A DNA stretch of 64,000 nucleotides, taken from JAPOXK01 sp965220315 (GTDB taxonomy: Bacteria > Chloroflexota > Dehalococcoidia > Bin125). Position 1 is the stretch's first letter. Every line of letters begins with the position of its first letter. The translations under genes and the position numbers were made by a program. This document shows positions 26,398-34,986 of this stretch, one piece after another. The stretch is taken from NCBI GenBank assembly GCA_965220315.1, contig CBDCPP010000001.1, positions 496,001-560,000 of the forward strand. Reading direction: 5' to 3'. A model generated the notes under the pieces. The model was not told where the DNA came from. It did no database searches and worked only from the letters and a program-made list of their open reading frames with translations.

Positions 26398-26973
26398 TCA
26401 GGAGGGCGCTTGGCGTTTGGCGATGCGTGCGAGACGCTGCTCGGGTTCCTCACCGCTGAGGTAACGCGGTGCGTAGTCGGATTGACGGCCCTGGATTTGG
26501 GCGGCGTGTTGGCGGTCATGCCGGTACAGGGAGCGGAGCCACTGCATGATGGTGAGTTCACCGAACTCGTTGTCCTTGGCGGTGCGCTCGAAATCGGAGA
26601 GGGAGAGCGTGGCAATGAAGGCGAGTGCGCGCGCGCGTTCTTCTTTCATGGCCGCGACGATTTCTGAAATCGAGTGCTGGGGCGCGTCCTCAATGGGAAT
26701 GGCGACTCCCTCACCGATGGTCGTCCGAAGACCGGTGATGTCGGCGCCGTTTTGATCGAGAGCAGCGCGTGCGAAGTTAGTGTGGAGGCGGTCGGATTCG
26801 AGGAGATGCGCTAGTTGCTCCTTGGCCGTCCACTGCTCTTCGCCCACGGCATTGTGGGGGACGGCATCGGCGCGTTCGCCAGTGAGGCTCTCGACGACCG
26901 TGAAGAGCGCGGCGCGCTCAGTTGTCATTTTTTCAGTCAGGGCGGTGACGTCTGCGTTGGAGTATTGGGGCAT
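26398..26973 (-). CDS. DinB-like four-helix protein, copy 1
   Basis: 191 residues. An N-terminal helix (ALTEKMTTERAALFTVVESL), then WTAKEQLAHLLESDRLH, then a C-terminal LYRHDRQHAAQIQG. The three histidines (AHLL, RHDRQH) are where DinB-fold enzymes bind a metal. Members include thiol transferases and many proteins of unknown function. It lies 17 bases after the acs start of the dehydrogenase group and 8 bases before acs, so it is probably in the same transcript. Confidence 0.75.
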   Translation of the reverse strand: MPQYSNADVTALTEKMTTERAALFTVVESLTGERADAVPHNAVGEEQWTAKEQLAHLLESDRLHTNFARAALDQNGADITGLRTTIGEGVAIPIEDAPQHSISEIVAAMKEERARALAFIATLSLSDFERTAKDNEFGELTIMQWLRSLYRHDRQHAAQIQGRQSDYAPRYLSGEEPEQRLARIAKRQAPS

Positions 26974-26981
26974 GAGGGAAC

Positions 26982-28745
26982 CTAGTCGTCTTCGAGGGTG
27001 CTGGTGTCGCCTTCGGGCAGTCCGAGCTCTCGCGCCTTGAGGAGACGGCGCATGATCTTGCCGCTGCGCGTTTTGGGGAGTGAGGGCAGGAAGTCGATCT
27101 CGCGTGGAGCGACGCCGGGGCCGAGCTTCTGGCGTGCGAAGCCGATGAGTTCGTTGCGCAGGCTGTCACTGGGTGTGTAGCCGTCCTTGAGGGCAACGAA
27201 TGCTTTGACGATCTCCATGACGAGGGGGTCGGGCTTACCGATCACGCCAGCTTCGGCGACAGCTTCGTGCTCAATGAGGGCGCTCTCGACTTCGAAGGGG
27301 CCGACGAGGTGGCCAGCGGTATTGATAACGTCATCCGAGCGCCCCACGAACCAGAAGTAGCCGTCGGCATCGCGGCGGGCACGATCGCCGGTGAGGTACC
27401 AGCCGTCTTTGAAGCGGCTGGCGTAGCGGTCTTGGTCTTCCCAGTAGGTGCGGAACATGGAGGGCCAGCCGGGGCGGACCGCGAGATCGCCTTCGACGCC
27501 GGGTTCGACGACCGCTTCGTACTTTCCGGTGTCCTCGTTGTGTTGGATGATGGCTGGCTCGACGCCGGGCATGGGGCGACCCATGGACCCGGGACGAATG
27601 TTTTGGGACGCGTAATTGGCGATCATGATCATCCCGGTTTCAGTCTGCCACCAGTTGTCGTGGAAGGGGAGGCCGAACGCTTCTTGCCCCCACAGCACGG
27701 CTTCGGGATTGAGGGGCTCGCCGACGCTGGCCATGAAGCGCAAGGTCGAGGTGTCGAAGGGCTTGACGACATCAGTACCAGCTTTCATGAGCATGCGGAT
27801 GGCGGTAGGGGCGGTGTACCAAACGGTGACTTTCTGGTCTTGCAGAACGCGGTACCAGCCGCGTGCGCCGAAGCCGCCGGCGTAGATGATGTTGGTCACA
27901 CCGTTGGTCCATGGTGCGAACATGCCGTAGGAGGTGCCGGTGACCCAACCGGGATCGGCGGTGCACCAGTAGAGGTCTTCGGGGTGGAGGTCGAGAGCGT
28001 ATTTGCCTGTGAGGTAGTGCCCGAGGACGGCGCTGTGCACGTGGGCGGCGCCTTTAGGCTTGCCAGTCGTGCCACTGGTGTAATGCATCACGGACCAGTC
28101 CTCGGCGTCGGTCGGTGGGATCTCGAACTCTTCGGAGGCGGCATCGAGGAGAGCGCTGAGGGGTTGGGTGCCGGGGATCTCTGGGACCGTGGCTCCATGG
28201 TCGGTGAGGAGAACGTACTCGAGATGGGGGAGGTCAGCGCGGATCTGCATTACTTTCTTGTAGAGAGTGGGAGTGGTGACAAGGACGCGGGCGTGGCTGT
28301 GCTGGAGGCGATCACGGACGGGCTCCGGTCCGAAGGCGGAGAAGAGCGGCCCGATGATGCTGAGGTTCTTGAGGGTGCCGAAGACGGCGGCATAGAGTTC
28401 CGGGGTGCGATCCATGAATACGAAGACCCGGTCGGTTTTCTGGATGCCGAGCTCGCGGAGGGTGTTGGCGAACTTATTGGAGAGACACTTCATATCCGCG
28501 TAGGTGTAGTCTTCGACTTCGCCCGCAGCCGTGACCCAACGCATAGCTACCTTGTCCGGAGTTTTGTTGGCGTGGCGGTCGATCGCTTCGTGGGCGAGGT
28601 TGAGGCCGCCGCCGTTAGGGAGACCGTCTAGCTCGGTGCGGACGGCATCCCAGTTGTGTGCGGCGCGGCGTGCTTTCCAGTCGTCGAGGTTAGGAGAGAC
28701 GGGGAATTGATCGAGCGGTGGTTTGGCGATCGGCTGGTAGTCCAT
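26982..28745 (-). CDS. Acetyl-CoA synthetase (AMP-forming, AcsA-like)
   Basis: 587 residues from ATG 28745; only a weak GGGGA precedes it and the in-frame extension looks like shadow. VMHYTSGTTGKPKGAAHVHS is the AMP-binding motif, DNWWQTETGM the second core motif, and LTGDRARRDADGYFWFVGR with KTRSGKIMRRLLKA holds the acylation lysine. GWVTGTSYGMFAPW is typical of acetate-specific enzymes. It makes acetyl-CoA via acetyl-AMP. With the ADP-forming enzyme at 22-24 kb the genome has two routes between acetate and acetyl-CoA. Confidence 0.92.
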   Translation of the reverse strand: MDYQPIAKPPLDQFPVSPNLDDWKARRAAHNWDAVRTELDGLPNGGGLNLAHEAIDRHANKTPDKVAMRWVTAAGEVEDYTYADMKCLSNKFANTLRELGIQKTDRVFVFMDRTPELYAAVFGTLKNLSIIGPLFSAFGPEPVRDRLQHSHARVLVTTPTLYKKVMQIRADLPHLEYVLLTDHGATVPEIPGTQPLSALLDAASEEFEIPPTDAEDWSVMHYTSGTTGKPKGAAHVHSAVLGHYLTGKYALDLHPEDLYWCTADPGWVTGTSYGMFAPWTNGVTNIIYAGGFGARGWYRVLQDQKVTVWYTAPTAIRMLMKAGTDVVKPFDTSTLRFMASVGEPLNPEAVLWGQEAFGLPFHDNWWQTETGMIMIANYASQNIRPGSMGRPMPGVEPAIIQHNEDTGKYEAVVEPGVEGDLAVRPGWPSMFRTYWEDQDRYASRFKDGWYLTGDRARRDADGYFWFVGRSDDVINTAGHLVGPFEVESALIEHEAVAEAGVIGKPDPLVMEIVKAFVALKDGYTPSDSLRNELIGFARQKLGPGVAPREIDFLPSLPKTRSGKIMRRLLKARELGLPEGDTSTLEDD

Positions 28746-28937
28746 GGTCGTCCCCGCAGGCGGCGCGTCGCCTAGCTGCATACGCGTGGCGTGGTCGCTA
28801 CGGCGGCGGGAGGCTAATTGAGCTGCAGAGAGCCGGTCAACCTGTGCATGGAATAGGCGGTCACGATGGTGGCTGGGATACACTACGAAGAAGTATGAGC
28901 ATAAGGGCCGGTTGCCTGGCTGACGAAGGTGATGATG

Positions 28938-29282
28938 ATGAGCGAAGAGTTGGCGGAACCGTTCGAGCGGGTCACGGTGCAAGAGGCGCGCAAGTTGCAG
29001 ATCGCGGGTGTTCCAGTGATCGACGTGCGTGAGGCGGATGAGTATGCGGAGGGGCATGTGGTCGGTGCGCCGCTGATTCCGCATAAGGACGTATTCGCGC
29101 GCGCGGGTGAAGTGGAGCAAGTGGCGGGCGGAAAAGAGGACCCGGTGATGTTCATCTGTAAGAAGGGTCAACGCAGCGCTGTGGCGGCGGAGTTCGCGGC
29201 GGCGGCTGGGTTTACGAAGCTGTACAATATCGAGGGTGGGACAGACGCTTGGATCGAGGCTGGGCTGCCGACGGAGAAGTAA
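28938..29282 (+). CDS. Rhodanese-like sulfurtransferase domain protein
   Basis: 114 residues from ATG 28938, the last of several consecutive start codons (from GTG 28929) and eight bases after GAAGG. VPVIDVREADEYAEGHVVGA is the rhodanese opening; MFICKKGQRSAVAA carries the catalytic Cys, and LYNIEGGTDAWIEAGLP the C-terminal motif. A cytoplasmic single-domain rhodanese moves sulfane sulfur. It is divergent from acs. Confidence 0.85.
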   Translation: MSEELAEPFERVTVQEARKLQIAGVPVIDVREADEYAEGHVVGAPLIPHKDVFARAGEVEQVAGGKEDPVMFICKKGQRSAVAAEFAAAAGFTKLYNIEGGTDAWIEAGLPTEK

Positions 29283-29389
29283 GCGCCTCTATCCGCTGCG
29301 AGTGAAAGCAAGGAGTTGTGCTTTTCGCGTTGCGGCGGCGCATGCGACTGCAGGCTCGATCGGCGGTCGCATTAGTCTGTTGATTTTGA

Positions 29390-29644
29390 TTGATCTTGAA
29401 GGAAGATGGGCTGGCTCCACTGGCGTGCGACGGTCTGACGACGCTCGTTGCTGGGCTTGGGCCACGAACGCCCGGCGTTGACGGCGCGTTGTGGGTAGCC
29501 CGCTATGGTCTATACCCGGAGTTGTACAACAGCAACAGCGGGGGAGTAGCTGAACGCTTGCGTTTGAATGAGGTAGGCAGCCGGCGAGGCCTGATTGAAA
29601 AGGGTTTGCAGATCATGGGGCTGGATCTGGTGGTGATCGAGTGA
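29390..29644 (+). CDS. Uncharacterised small protein
   Basis: 84 residues from a TTG at 29390 (weak start). Its TGA overlaps the GTG of the next gene (GTGA), which argues that it is real. The sequence PELYNSNSGGVAERLRLNEV and GLIEKGLQIMGLDLV shows no family I recognise, no signal peptide and no membrane segment. Function unknown. Confidence 0.5.
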   Translation: MILKEDGLAPLACDGLTTLVAGLGPRTPGVDGALWVARYGLYPELYNSNSGGVAERLRLNEVGSRRGLIEKGLQIMGLDLVVIE

Positions 29645-30231
29645 ACTGGCAGGTTTTACGTAGCACGCAGGTGTTCGCGTTGTTCGTTGGCGTGGTGGCG
29701 GTGGCAGTAGTGGTGTTTTTATTTGCGACGGGCCAATTCGAGTCGGATGATGATGAGGATCCGCTAGCGCTCTCTTCGGAAGGAACGTCTGAAGCCGACG
29801 ACGCGATAGGTGGGCGAGGGGAGTTGGCTGGAGCAGTAGTGGCGTTGGCGGAGGCGTTTCAGGTAGGGGACCTTCGGCTTTTGGTCACTGAGCGCCGCTT
29901 CGGTAGTCAGGTGGGGGAGATCCGCGATGGTGTTAACGCGCAGGGGCGCTTTGTGGTCATTGTGTTAACGGCGCGCAACACTGGAAGGGATCCGGTGACG
30001 CTGGGCGATCGGGTGCAGCTGCTTGACGAGCTAGGTCGCAGTTATTCACCTGTACCGGAAGCGAGTGCGACCGCTGCGCTGCGGGACCCTGCGCTGGAAG
30101 ATGGGCTGGCAGCGGAACTCCAGCCTGGGCTGACCGTGGATTTCGTATTGGTGTTCGATGTGCCCGAGGCTGCGGAAGGGCTGCGCCTGCGTGTGAGCGG
30201 CGGCTTCACGGATGTAGATCTTGACGACTAA
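29641..30231 (+). CDS. Membrane-anchored DUF4352-like protein
   Basis: 196 residues from GTG 29641. An N-terminal membrane helix (VFALFVGVVAVAVVVFLFATG) is followed by an acidic linker (ESDDDEDPLAL), then a beta-sandwich segment FVVIVLTARNTGRDPVTLGD and QLLDELGRSYSPVPEAS that matches DUF4352 extracellular domains. Likely an exported or anchored ligand-binding protein. The overlap with both neighbours suggests a three-gene transcript. Confidence 0.7.
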   Translation: MNWQVLRSTQVFALFVGVVAVAVVVFLFATGQFESDDDEDPLALSSEGTSEADDAIGGRGELAGAVVALAEAFQVGDLRLLVTERRFGSQVGEIRDGVNAQGRFVVIVLTARNTGRDPVTLGDRVQLLDELGRSYSPVPEASATAALRDPALEDGLAAELQPGLTVDFVLVFDVPEAAEGLRLRVSGGFTDVDLDD

Positions 30232-30916
30232 GGCTGCGTTCGATCCGGCGTCCGGGCCGATCGTTCTGTGCGACATCGATGGCACATTGATTCTGGTGGG
30301 CGGCGCGGGCATGCGGGCGCTGGCGCAGGCGTTTGAGCAAATGTTTGGTGTGCGAGATGGGCTGCGCTCAATCGAGTTGAGCGGCCGCTCGGATTCGTGG
30401 ATCGTGGGGCGTGCATTCGCGCTGCATGGAGTACCGGATACCAGCGAAAACCGAGTCGCGCTTCTGGATGCGTATGCAGCGATCCTCCCGGGGGTCTTGG
30501 CGAAAGCGGATGGTTGCGTATTGCCAGGCGTGCGCCAGCTATTACGCACGTTGGGGGCGCGAGGGACGGTGCTTGGACTGGGAACGGGGAACTTCCGGCG
30601 ATCGGGATTTATCAAGCTGGCGCACTTTGGCTTGCAAGGCTACTTCAGCGACGGCGGCTTCGGCGATGACTCAGAGGAGCGGGCGGAGCTGTTGGCGATT
30701 GGGGTGTCGCGCTTGCGATCGCGTGCGCCGGGAGCGGCCCTGGTAGTGATCGGGGACACGCCGCACGATGTTCGAGCTGCCCGCGCGATCGGCGCGCGCG
30801 CGGTAGCGGTTGCGACCGGTTTCGCGACCCGAGAAGAGCTGGAGGCGGTTAGGCCGGACGTTACGTTGCCGGACTTGTCCAATCTTGAAGTCGCAGTCGA
30901 GGCACTCGGCGCCTGA
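30221..30916 (+). CDS. HAD-family hydrolase, phosphoglycolate-phosphatase-like
   Basis: 231 residues from TTG 30221 (overlapping the previous gene by 11 bases). VLCDIDGTLI is HAD motif I with the nucleophile Asp; GLGTGNFRRSG supplies motif II and GDTPHDVRAARAIGARAVAV motif IV. The cap helix region suggests a small phosphate-ester substrate. The beta-phosphoglucomutase group cannot be excluded. Confidence 0.85.
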   Translation: MTTKAAFDPASGPIVLCDIDGTLILVGGAGMRALAQAFEQMFGVRDGLRSIELSGRSDSWIVGRAFALHGVPDTSENRVALLDAYAAILPGVLAKADGCVLPGVRQLLRTLGARGTVLGLGTGNFRRSGFIKLAHFGLQGYFSDGGFGDDSEERAELLAIGVSRLRSRAPGAALVVIGDTPHDVRAARAIGARAVAVATGFATREELEAVRPDVTLPDLSNLEVAVEALGA

Positions 30917-30988
30917 GACAGCGTTGGTCAGGGGCTGTTGTGAGAGGCGGCGGGGACAGCGGTGGCCCGAGGGCGCCCTTTGCGGTGC

Positions 30989-31837
30989 TTACTGTCTCTC
31001 GGTTCTGTCTTCGGTTGTCGAGTGGAAGGCATCGATCGCGGCTACGATGTCGTCCGGGCTGTGAGCGTCCGTGACGGTGAGCGCGGTGAGCCAGGTGGCA
31101 CGTCGCTTGATCTCGGCGACGAGCGCGTTAGGAGTGGATTCGATCACAGCAGCGGCCCGGCTGCGGGCATCTCCACTCTCGAGGATGCTGTAGGCGTCGT
31201 GGCTGCGGTCCCACCAAGCGAGCGGCACGATGGGCGCGCTCGGTGCAAGGGCGAAGAGCTGTGCGATGCGGCGGCGGCCTGGCTCGGCGGTCATTGTGAG
31301 GATGAGGTCACAGCGGGCAAGGTCATCCGCAGGGACGCCGCAGCCGTAGTGGAGCTGCCAGAGACATTCCTCGGCGTGGTTGGCGTGCATCGTTCCGGCT
31401 AGGGCATAGCCTTCCCGAAGAAGGGCAAAGGCACGCTGGACAGGTGGACCCCACAGGTAGGTGGAAAGGTGGTCGCTGATCTCATTGATGAGGATGAAAG
31501 TGGGCGGGTCACTGGCTTGGCGAGGGGGGAGATCAACGAAGGATTCACCGAAGCCGTGGGTGTAATAGGCGGTGGTCGATGGGGAGAGAAGTGAGAGAAG
31601 TGCGGTGAGGAGCGTGGTTTTGCCGGCACTCCGGGGCCCTGCGGCCACAATGAGAGAGGCGCCACCTTCGAGCAAAGTCCATAGCAGGGCGGTGAGTTCA
31701 GGTGAAAGGGTCTTCGCCTCTATGAGGGCGGTGATCGAGAGTGGGGAGGCAGCTCGGCCAGGCGGTCCCCACCAGTCGGTTGCGTCGTTGATGGCGCGCA
31801 TCGCAGAGTGGGACAGGAATGTGCTAATTGCCTGCAC
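30989..31837 (-). CDS. Orphan secretion-type (PilT/VirB11/TadA-like) ATPase
   Basis: 282 residues from GTG 31837 (an ATG at 31801 is possible); the start overlaps the LON-domain gene by 14 bases. IVAAGPRSAGKTTLLTALLS is a Walker A, and ILINEISDHLSTYLWGP with LREGYALAGTMHANHAEECLW matches the Asp box and His box of type II/IV secretion ATPases. The N-terminal domain of PilT/TadA enzymes is short or absent, and no pilin or secretion gene is nearby. It may be a lone regulatory or adaptor ATPase. Confidence 0.7.
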   Translation of the reverse strand: MQAISTFLSHSAMRAINDATDWWGPPGRAASPLSITALIEAKTLSPELTALLWTLLEGGASLIVAAGPRSAGKTTLLTALLSLLSPSTTAYYTHGFGESFVDLPPRQASDPPTFILINEISDHLSTYLWGPPVQRAFALLREGYALAGTMHANHAEECLWQLHYGCGVPADDLARCDLILTMTAEPGRRRIAQLFALAPSAPIVPLAWWDRSHDAYSILESGDARSRAAAVIESTPNALVAEIKRRATWLTALTVTDAHSPDDIVAAIDAFHSTTEDRTERQ

Positions 31838-32480
31838 CGAGGCCGTGCAGCTTTTGACGACGGTGGAGCAGCAGGCGCTGTGCGAGCGATTGATTCTCCT
31901 TCTGCAGCACTCGCAAGAGAAACTCGAGGCGCCGGAACGCTGTGGACTCCCCCAGGACTTCTTGCTTCACCTGCGTGGAGACATCAAGACGGGCGGCGAT
32001 GTAGTCGGCGAGGGAGACAGGGCGGATGGGGTGGGACACCTCGTGCTGCCAGCTGTCCTGGAGGGCCAGGGCAAGGGCGGAATATCGCCGAAACTGGGCG
32101 GCCACGGCGGGAGCGAGACCAGCGACGGGTTCGTCGTTGGCGTCTTGAGGCTCTGGAAGGAATTCCACTTCGGCGCGTAGGTAGGGATCCGCGCTGAGTG
32201 GCTCAAGGACGCGGAAACGCTGTGTGCCTTGGCAAATGATGTTGTAGCGTCCGTCCGGGAGTCCTTCAATGTGCCGCAATTGAACGGCACAACCGATGTC
32301 GTGAGTGGTGGCGGTGCCTCCGACTTCGTGACCCTCGCGGATGAGGGCGATGCCGAAGGGTGTGCCGTGGTCCCTGGTTTCCTGAACGAGCTGACGGTAG
32401 CGCGGCTCGAAGATATGGAGGGCTTGCCTTTGCCCGGGGAAGACGACCTGATTGAGCGGGAAGAGCGGCAGTACGGACAT
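31824..32480 (-). CDS. LON substrate-binding (N-terminal) domain protein
   Basis: 218 residues from ATG 32480. LPLFPLNQVVFPGQRQALHIFEPRYRQLV is the LON N-terminal domain, and YNIICQGTQRFRVLE its conserved second half; a C-terminal helical stretch (EFLLRVLQKENQSLAQRL) follows. There is no AAA or protease domain, so it is a stand-alone LON_substr_bdg protein of unknown role, perhaps an adaptor. It is followed by the orphan ATPase with an overlap. Confidence 0.85.
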   Translation of the reverse strand: MSVLPLFPLNQVVFPGQRQALHIFEPRYRQLVQETRDHGTPFGIALIREGHEVGGTATTHDIGCAVQLRHIEGLPDGRYNIICQGTQRFRVLEPLSADPYLRAEVEFLPEPQDANDEPVAGLAPAVAAQFRRYSALALALQDSWQHEVSHPIRPVSLADYIAARLDVSTQVKQEVLGESTAFRRLEFLLRVLQKENQSLAQRLLLHRRQKLHGLGAGN

Positions 32481-32552
32481 GCGCCTGTACTTTTTAAGCC
32501 TCTGGGCTACTGGATATCGTACTGGCCTCTCTTGGACCTTCTGAGGGGAGGT

Positions 32553-33209
32553 TTAGAGCCACGGCGCGGCGACCACGTAGGCGGCCTGGATTTCGGCCAG
32601 CGTGCGGTTCACGTTGCGGCTGATCAGGTCCATCTTTGCGAGTTGCTCAATGCGCGGTTCAATGCGCTTAAGGCTGTCGCGTGGCAGAAGTAGCTCTAAG
32701 AGGGAGCAAGCGCGGGCGAGACTAACCACCGCTGCTTCCTCAGGCGTAGGGATTTCGTTGCTCAGCAGCACGTCTATCAAGCGACGGTGCAGGTTGCGCG
32801 TGGTCATAGGGTCGATCGGCGGATAGCGCTCCGATTTGAATACCAGCAGCCTGCGGCCTTGCTCCTTGCGGATCAGATTGCGCGCGAGGAGGCCATTGAT
32901 CAGTTGCTGGCGCAGGGCGGGCGCGTAGCTGGAAATTTCCGAGATCCAGTACGACGTTGGCTGGTCGGGCGGACCATTGTTGATCTTGTCTAGCACCGTG
33001 TCGAGCAGCGGATCGCCGGTTGGTGACTGATCGATGATGAAGAGGCGCTGCAAATCGGTGTCGATGCGGTCTTGGAAGGCGAGGTCGATGAGTGTGGTCC
33101 CGGCGATGGCGTAATCGAGCTGTCTGTCGTTAGGGCGGTGGAGCACACCGTCTTCGCCGAGCGCGATGAGGATAATTTGATCACTGGTCGAGAGGTCAGG
33201 CACGAGCAT
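32553..33209 (-). CDS. GPP34 (GOLPH3-like) phosphoinositide-binding family protein
   Basis: 218 residues from ATG 33209 with AAGGGGA upstream. The sequence DQIILIALGEDGVLH, LDYAIAGTTLIDLAF, GRRLLVFKSERYPPIDP and AAVVSLARACSLLELLL matches the GPP34 family, known from eukaryotic Golgi GOLPH3/Vps74 and widespread in Actinobacteria and Chloroflexota with an unknown bacterial role. In eukaryotes it binds PI4P and glycosyltransferases. It is not linked to a pathway here. Confidence 0.85.
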   Translation of the reverse strand: MLVPDLSTSDQIILIALGEDGVLHRPNDRQLDYAIAGTTLIDLAFQDRIDTDLQRLFIIDQSPTGDPLLDTVLDKINNGPPDQPTSYWISEISSYAPALRQQLINGLLARNLIRKEQGRRLLVFKSERYPPIDPMTTRNLHRRLIDVLLSNEIPTPEEAAVVSLARACSLLELLLPRDSLKRIEPRIEQLAKMDLISRNVNRTLAEIQAAYVVAAPWL

Positions 33210-33439
33210 TCCCCTTGTCGGCAGACTGTCTTACGTGGTCGCCGCGCATCGTCGCGCGGTGCTCTGAGTCTAGCGGTACAGGTGCTGCTGCCAAGCATGG
33301 CGCGAGGGTATGTTGCGGTATGCCTGACCTTGCCGTTCCTCCAGGCTAGATCGTGGCCCTGGTTCGATCTTAGGTGTAGCTGGATCGTTCCACTACTGTC
33401 GGCTCGTTGGCGCTCCCCGGATGCGCGGAGATATGAGGT

Positions 33440-34873
33440 TTAGACGCCTGCCATGCGGTTGGCAAGGCCCATCACTCGCTTGGCTGTTCCGTTTTCCTGA
33501 TAGGCGCGGAAGATTTGGAGTTTTTCGGCTTCCAAGGAGCCTTCCGCGTGAATGGCGAGTACTTCCTGGTAAGCGCCGTAGTCGGAAGAGGTGAGGTCGC
33601 CGATGAAGTTCATCATACGGATACGCTGCTCGCCGCTGATGCCTTCGCGGCCAACGAGGTACTTGCTGAGGAAGGGACGAAGCTCCTCGCTGGCCCAGTC
33701 TTCATCGCCCGGGCCGGTGACGAGCAGGCCGCCGGCAAGCTCTTGCACGTGTTGAACGGCTTCGTGATAACCGTGGGCAAAGTAGCTCTTGGCGAGGTTG
33801 ACGGTCATCGGGTCTGGGGCGACTTGGTTGTTAGGTTTGGATATGCAGCGCTGCGCGGCGAGTTGGGTGAGTCCGCGGACCGTCTCGGCATAGGAGATCA
33901 GTGCGACGAACTTGTCGCGGACGTGCCCGGCACTCACGATGCCATTAGCGTCGGCGATGAGGGCGGCGGCACCGTTGAGCGCATCAAGGAGGGGGAGCTT
34001 GTAGGAGACGGCCGTGAAGCGGTGGTACTCGACGAAGGTGAGGGCAAGCTGGCCTGCGGCTTCGCGCTCACCGTTGAGGAAGATGCGATCGTTAGGGATG
34101 AAGACATCGTCGAAGATGGTGATGGTTTCCATCATTTTGTGGCGAGAGGCGATCGGGCGCTCGCCGGGTCGGTGGTTGCCGTCGCCGTAGGGACTGGCGA
34201 TCAGCCGGAGACCGGGCGTGTTGACGGGAAGAGCGAAGGCGATACACCAGTCTTCTTCACCCGTACCCATGGCGCGGGTAGGCAGGACGACGATCTCGTG
34301 GGCTTGAGTGGAGGCGGAGGTGTGAACCTTGGCGCCACGCACGACGACGCCGTCGTCGCGGCGCTCGACCACACGTAAATAGAGATCTGGATCGGCTTGC
34401 TCACTTGGCCGCTTGCGACGGTCACCCTTGACGTCCGTCTGGGCGACGGCGACAGCGAGGTCGTTGTCGCGGCAGTGCTCATAGAAGGCGCGGACACGGC
34501 TGGCGTAGGGTCCGTCCATGAGGGCAGTGACGGCGAGCAGGGCGAAGATCGCGTCGGTGCCGATCTCCTTGATCAGAATAACGAGCGTATCGCCTTCGGT
34601 AGTGCCGGCTTCGATGAGCTGCGAGCGCTTGAGTAGATCATTGGCGTCACGAGGGATCTTGTAGAAGCGGCTGAACTCGCGGCCGTCCTCGTGGATGACG
34701 GCGAGGTCGCGATAGGCGGGATCCTCGGCCATGTGGTAGTCGATGGCTGCATGGTCGGTGGCGATGCGCATAACGGGGTGAGTGGTGACGTCCTCGACGC
34801 GCGCGCCGCGGAACCAGACCTCGCGACCGTCCTGTAATGAAGCGACGTACTCTTGGGGCGTCTTGAGGGGCAT
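33440..34873 (-). CDS. 4-hydroxyphenylacetate 3-hydroxylase (HpaB/AbfD) family protein
   Basis: 477 residues from ATG 34873 with GGAG seven bases upstream. The fold shares the HpaB/AbfD N-terminal (MPLKTPQEYVASLQDGREVW) and C-terminal (GEQRIRMMNFIGDLTSSDYG) domains; HRFTAVSYK carries the flavin-loop His. AbfD 4-hydroxybutyryl-CoA dehydratases have cysteines that ligate a 4Fe-4S cluster; none is seen at the matching places (the His is followed by Ser, not Cys, and the helix NDLLKRSQL has no Cys). This favours a flavin hydroxylase or vinylacetyl-CoA isomerase over a dehydratase. Confidence 0.8.
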   Translation of the reverse strand: MPLKTPQEYVASLQDGREVWFRGARVEDVTTHPVMRIATDHAAIDYHMAEDPAYRDLAVIHEDGREFSRFYKIPRDANDLLKRSQLIEAGTTEGDTLVILIKEIGTDAIFALLAVTALMDGPYASRVRAFYEHCRDNDLAVAVAQTDVKGDRRKRPSEQADPDLYLRVVERRDDGVVVRGAKVHTSASTQAHEIVVLPTRAMGTGEEDWCIAFALPVNTPGLRLIASPYGDGNHRPGERPIASRHKMMETITIFDDVFIPNDRIFLNGEREAAGQLALTFVEYHRFTAVSYKLPLLDALNGAAALIADANGIVSAGHVRDKFVALISYAETVRGLTQLAAQRCISKPNNQVAPDPMTVNLAKSYFAHGYHEAVQHVQELAGGLLVTGPGDEDWASEELRPFLSKYLVGREGISGEQRIRMMNFIGDLTSSDYGAYQEVLAIHAEGSLEAEKLQIFRAYQENGTAKRVMGLANRMAGV

Positions 34874-34986
34874 GAGGCACTCCACTCTGCTGGTTAGCCG
34901 GGTCGTTTGGCGGAAGGCAATCCTACGGCGGGAACCAGAGGCCGACAATGGAGCGAGTGCCGCTGCGCGCTCCGAGTAGGAGACGA

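Noticed and set aside
27267..28631. 454-codon open frame on the plus strand
   Set aside because: It lies antisense to the acetyl-CoA synthetase, which has full motif support; the composition is Gly/Val/Glu-rich shadow.
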